Shown: positions 6,026-8,701 of the stretch, in pieces
How the letters are laid out: each line of letters begins with the position of its first letter
Numbering within the stretch: the first letter of the stretch is position 1
NCBI GenBank assembly: GCA_900544465.1
Contig: UQVT01000076.1
Span: forward strand, 1 to 8,701
DNA from: an uncultured Collinsella sp.
GTDB lineage: Bacteria; Actinomycetota; Coriobacteriia; Coriobacteriales; Coriobacteriaceae
Reading direction: 5' to 3'
Length of the DNA stretch: 8,701 nt
The notes under the pieces: generated by a model
The model's input: the letters and a program-made list of their open reading frames with translations, nothing else
Told to the model about the DNA's origin: nothing
The model's database searches: none
Position numbers and translations under genes: made by a program

Positions 6026-6054
6026 CTAAAAAAGCCCCGTCCCAAAAAGACTGC
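6023..6054 (+). repeat. Direct repeat copy 2, starting at the GGDEF stop codon
   Basis: TAGCTAAAAAAG is followed by the same 20-base core CCCCGTCCCAAAAAGACTGC as copy 1 at 4742-4772. The first three bases are the stop codon of the GGDEF gene. A related AAAAGACTG occurs again at 6114-6122. Read on the minus strand, the element gives G-rich sequence followed by a run of six T, just past the hairpin at 6063-6090. It may therefore add to termination of the ABC transcript. Confidence 0.85.
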
Positions 6055-6062
6055 TACAAAAC

Positions 6063-6090
6063 GAGGCCCCGACCAATCGGTCAGGGCCTC
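6063..6090. terminator. Hairpin terminator between convergent GGDEF and ABC genes
   Basis: GAGGCCC pairs with GGGCCTC (7 bp). After one C/A mismatch, GACC pairs with GGTC around an AATC loop. On the minus strand it is followed by GTTTTGT, giving a short T-run for the ABC operon, with more T-runs further on. On the plus strand the following sequence is only moderately T-rich (ACTACTTCTCTT). It probably works in both directions, and better on the minus strand. Confidence 0.7.
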
Positions 6091-6184
6091 ACTACTTCTC
6101 TTCAGCTTGCGAGAAAAGACTGTGCGCGCAGGAGCACCCCGCCTCCCTCGGGGAGTTCCATCGGGAGCGTAGAGCTATTTTGAG

Positions 6185-8104
6185 TTACTCCAGCTCAAAC
6201 GCGCCCGTGTACAGCTGGTAATAGTACCCGCGCTTGGCGATCAGCTCGTCGTGGTTGCCGCGCTCGATGATGCGGCCGTGGTCCAGGCAGATGATCGCAT
6301 CGGAGTTGCGCACGGTGGAGAGACGGTGCGCGATGACAAACGTCGTGCGGCCTTCCATGAGCTTGTCCATGCCTGCCTGCACGATGGCCTCGGTGCGGGT
6401 ATCGATGCTCGACGTGGCCTCGTCCAGAATCATCGCCGGCGGATCGGCGACGGCGGCGCGCGCGATCGAGATCAGCTGGCGCTGGCCCTGCGATAGCTGG
6501 GCGCCGTTACCGGTGAGCATGGTGTCGTAGCCGTCGGGCAGGCGGGTGATAAAGTCGTCCGCGCCGGCGAGCTTTGCCGCCGCGATGCACTCCTCGTCGG
6601 TGGCGCTCAGATTGCCGTAGCGGATGTTATCCATCACGGTGCCGGTGAACAGGTTCACATCCTGCAGCACCACGCCCAGCGAACGGCGCAGATCGGACTT
6701 GCGAATCTTGTTGACGTTGATGCCGTCGTAGCGGATCTTGCCGTCAGCGATGTCATAGAAGCGGTTGATGAGGTTGGTGATGGTCGTCTTGCCGGCACCG
6801 GTGGCGCCGACAAACGCGACCTTCTGGCCCGGCTTGGCAAACACGGACACGCCGTGCAGCACCTCGTGGTCGGGTGTGTAGCCAAAGTCGACGTTGTCCA
6901 TGACCAGGTCGCCGCGCAGCGGTACGTACTCGATTTCGCCGGTTGCGCGGTGCGGATGCTTCCATGCCCACATGCCGGTGTGATGATCGGCCTCCTCGAG
7001 CTCCCAGGTCTCGGGGTTCACCTGCGCGTTGACGAGCGTCACGTAGCCTTCATCGGCCTCGGGCTCCTCGTCGATGAGCTCAAAGATGCGGTCGGCGCCG
7101 GCGAGGCCCATGACCACAGCGTTGATCTGCTGCGAGATCTGGCCGATCTGTCCGCAGAACTGCTTGGTCATGTTAAGGAACGGCACCACGACGGCGATGG
7201 ACAGCGCCATGCCCGAGATGCTCAGGTTGGGCACGCCCAGCGCCAGGAAAATGCCGCCGGCAAGGGCCACCAGCACGTAGAGCAGGTTACCCAGGTTCAT
7301 AAGGATGGGCATGAGGATGTTGGCGTACATGTTGGCCTTCTGCGAGACCTCGAAGAGCTTTTCGTTGCGCTCGTCAAAATCGGCCTCGGCGGCAGACTCG
7401 TGGCAGAATGCCTTGACGACCCTCTGGCCGTTCATGACTTCCTCGATATGACCCTCGACCACGCCGAGCTCGGTCTGCTGCGCGATAAAGAACCGCGCGG
7501 AGTTGGAGCCGAGCAGCTTGGTCATAAAGGTCATAAAGGTGACGCCCGCCACAATGACCAGGCACATCCAAACGCTGTAGTACAGCATGATAAAGAACAC
7601 CGTGACGATGACGATGACCGTCATGAGCAGGTTGGGCAGCGATTGGCTGATCATCTGGCGCAGCGTGTCGATGTCGTTGGTGTAGTGGCTCATGATGTCG
7701 CCGCGCTGATGTGTGTCGAAGTAGCGGATCGGCAGGTCCTGCATGCGGTTGAACATCATCTCGCGCAGCTTCTCCAGCGATCCCTGCGTGATGACGGCCA
7801 TGGCGCGGTTCCAGAAGAGCGATGACAGGATGCCGACGCCGTAGATGCAGGCGAGGGTGGTCACGAGCTGTGCGATCTTGGGCCGCGCGGCTTCCCAATC
7901 GCCCGACTGCCACGATTCGCTAATAATCTGCAGAGCACTTTGAAGGAAGGTCGCGCCGATGGAGTTGATGATGGCGCAGAGCACCACGCCGGCGACAACG
8001 AGGGGCAAAAGCACGGGATAGAAGCCAAAGAGTGTCTTGATGAGGCGCGGCATGGTGCCGCCCTTGCGGTTGAGCGCGCGCTCGGCGGTCGTAGCCTTAC
8101 TCAT
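6185..8104 (-). CDS. ABC exporter subunit with canonical catalytic site (heterodimeric multidrug type)
   Basis: The 639-residue product is a complete half-transporter. The membrane domain has six helices (about 28-52, 76-98, 155-177, 178-197, 265-290 and 296-318). The nucleotide-binding domain has Walker A GATGAGKT (433-440), Q-loop Gln481, signature LSQGQ (537-541), Walker B MILDE with catalytic Glu562, and switch His593 in IAHRLS. The third signature residue is Gln, not Gly. About 50 extra residues (349-400), with TGMWAWKHPHR, sit between the two domains. The start is the ATG at 8102-8104, with AGGAAGGAGG eight bases upstream. The frame stays open upstream, but no start there is as well supported. 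It overlaps the stop of the partner gene by 8 bp, indicating coupled translation. Family members of this type (BmrD, LmrD, TM288) export drugs or lipids as heterodimers. The substrate is unknown. Confidence 0.93.
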   Translation of the reverse strand: MSKATTAERALNRKGGTMPRLIKTLFGFYPVLLPLVVAGVVLCAIINSIGATFLQSALQIISESWQSGDWEAARPKIAQLVTTLACIYGVGILSSLFWNRAMAVITQGSLEKLREMMFNRMQDLPIRYFDTHQRGDIMSHYTNDIDTLRQMISQSLPNLLMTVIVIVTVFFIMLYYSVWMCLVIVAGVTFMTFMTKLLGSNSARFFIAQQTELGVVEGHIEEVMNGQRVVKAFCHESAAEADFDERNEKLFEVSQKANMYANILMPILMNLGNLLYVLVALAGGIFLALGVPNLSISGMALSIAVVVPFLNMTKQFCGQIGQISQQINAVVMGLAGADRIFELIDEEPEADEGYVTLVNAQVNPETWELEEADHHTGMWAWKHPHRATGEIEYVPLRGDLVMDNVDFGYTPDHEVLHGVSVFAKPGQKVAFVGATGAGKTTITNLINRFYDIADGKIRYDGINVNKIRKSDLRRSLGVVLQDVNLFTGTVMDNIRYGNLSATDEECIAAAKLAGADDFITRLPDGYDTMLTGNGAQLSQGQRQLISIARAAVADPPAMILDEATSSIDTRTEAIVQAGMDKLMEGRTTFVIAHRLSTVRNSDAIICLDHGRIIERGNHDELIAKRGYYYQLYTGAFELE

Positions 8105-8701
8105 GTGCCTCGCCTCCTTCCTGGGTCTGAGCTTGCGTTGCGGTCGTGTCGGTGTTGTCTGCCGCGCTGGTCGTATCGCCGGAGACGTCGCCGGCGTTTT
8201 GCGTACCTTCGGCAGACATCTTGTTTTGCGAGGTGAAGGTCTCTCGGTAGATTTCGCTCGTCTTGAGCAGCTCGTCATGGTTGCCGATCTGCGCGATGCG
8301 GCCGCCCTCCATGACGATAATGCGGCCTGCGTCCTGCACGGAGCTGATGCGCTGGGCAATGATGAGCTTGGTCGTGCTGGGCAGGTAGCTTGCCAGTCCC
8401 GCGCGAATCTTGGCATCGGTCTTGGTGTCGACGGCGCTCGTGGAGTCGTCCAGGATCAAGATCCTGGGACGACGCAGCAGGGCGCGCGCAATGCACAGGC
8501 GCTGCTTCTGACCGCCGGATACGTTGGAGCCGCCCTGTTCGATCCAAGTGTCGTAGCCCTTGGGGAAGCCATCGACAAACTCGTCGGCGCAGGCCAGGCG
8601 TGCCGCCTCGCGAACCTCTTCGTCGGTGGCATTCGGGTCGCCCCAGCGCAGGTTCTCGGCAATGGTGCCGCTAAACAGCACGTTTTTCTGCAGCACCATG
8701 G
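8097..8701 (-). CDS. ABC exporter subunit with degenerate catalytic site (3' part, cut by window edge)
   Basis: Only the last 200 residues are in the window. The first, Met-Val-Leu-Gln, is the internal Q-loop of the ATPase and not a start. Visible motifs are the Q-loop (VLQKNVLFSG), the canonical signature VSGGQ (residues 60-64 of this part) and Walker B ILILDD. In Walker B, Asp85 takes the place of the catalytic Glu. The switch position is Gln116 (IIAQRIS) in place of His. These changes mark the degenerate half of a heterodimeric exporter (as in TM287, BmrC and LmrC). The altered LSQGQ signature of the downstream subunit should complete the same weak site. A tail of about 40 Thr/Ala/Asp/Gln-rich residues follows the ATPase. 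The stop codon overlaps the next gene by 8 bp. The membrane domain and Walker A lie beyond the window. Confidence 0.92.
   Translation of the reverse strand, partial: MVLQKNVLFSGTIAENLRWGDPNATDEEVREAARLACADEFVDGFPKGYDTWIEQGGSNVSGGQKQRLCIARALLRRPRILILDDSTSAVDTKTDAKIRAGLASYLPSTTKLIIAQRISSVQDAGRIIVMEGGRIAQIGNHDELLKTSEIYRETFTSQNKMSAEGTQNAGDVSGDTTSAADNTDTTATQAQTQEGGEAHE
8113..8122 (-). promoter_or_regulatory. Strong ribosome binding site for the downstream ABC subunit
   Basis: AGGAAGGAGG on the minus strand, eight bases before the ATG at 8104, lies inside the last codons of the upstream subunit. It fixes the 639-residue start over earlier in-frame candidates. It also supports translation of both subunits from one mRNA in similar amounts. 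Confidence 0.75.

Noticed and set aside
6143..6155. CTCCC-TCG-GGGAG mini-hairpin near the ABC gene end
   Set aside because: A five-pair stem without a T-run is too weak to call next to the better terminator at 6063-6090.
6854..7825. Plus-strand open frame of 323 codons opposite the ABC gene
   Set aside because: It is antisense to a full set of ABC motifs, with His/Asp/Val/Leu-rich shadow composition and no start signals.
8105..8416. Upstream extension of the downstream ABC subunit by 104 residues
   Set aside because: The extension overlaps the partner ATPase domain in another frame and is Arg/Ser/Pro-rich. The ATG at 8104 has an excellent ribosome site and the right lead into the first membrane helix.

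Overview
This is a GC-rich bacterial chromosomal window with strong G/C third-position bias and good Shine-Dalgarno sites (AAGGAG, GGAAGGAGG). The protein styles and the small intergenic repeats suggest a gut actinobacterium of the Coriobacteriia, most like Collinsella. That assignment is an impression from the sequence and was not tested by a search. I see no rRNA, tRNA, CRISPR array, transposase or phage gene.

Left part (1-3632, minus strand): a three-gene operon is read SDR dehydrogenase (2751-3632), then OFA-type MFS transporter (1428-2684), then Gfo/Idh/MocA oxidoreductase (318-1358). It ends at a strong intrinsic terminator (212-247). A 13-bp perfect palindrome sits between the last two genes. 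Opposite it, a LysR-type regulator (3866-4744, plus strand) is transcribed divergently from a 233-bp control region with back-to-back promoters and an ATGC-N3-GCAT dyad. The layout reads as an inducible uptake-and-oxidation module: the transporter imports a small, probably anionic or polyhydroxylated compound, two NAD(P)-dependent dehydrogenases process it, and the LysR protein senses it. The substrate cannot be told from sequence.

Middle (4745-6184): a membrane-anchored GGDEF protein (4901-6025, plus strand) has an intact GGDEF motif, no RxxD inhibitory site and a two-TM extracytoplasmic helical sensor. The gene lies between two near-identical direct repeats (about 31 bp), each beginning at the stop codon of the preceding gene. 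A hairpin terminator (6063-6090) separates it from the convergent ABC genes.

Right part (6185-8701, minus strand): two overlapping genes encode a heterodimeric ABC exporter of the BmrCD/LmrCD/TM287-288 style. The downstream subunit is complete (639 aa). The upstream one runs off the window edge. Their NBD motifs are complementary: one has Asp and Gln in place of the catalytic Glu and the switch His, and the other has an altered LSQGQ signature. This is the usual pattern of one degenerate and one active ATP site.

Nothing here is clearly a new defence or mobile system. The most unusual points are the repeats bracketing the GGDEF gene, the intra-operon palindrome, and the unidentified dehydrogenase/transporter module.
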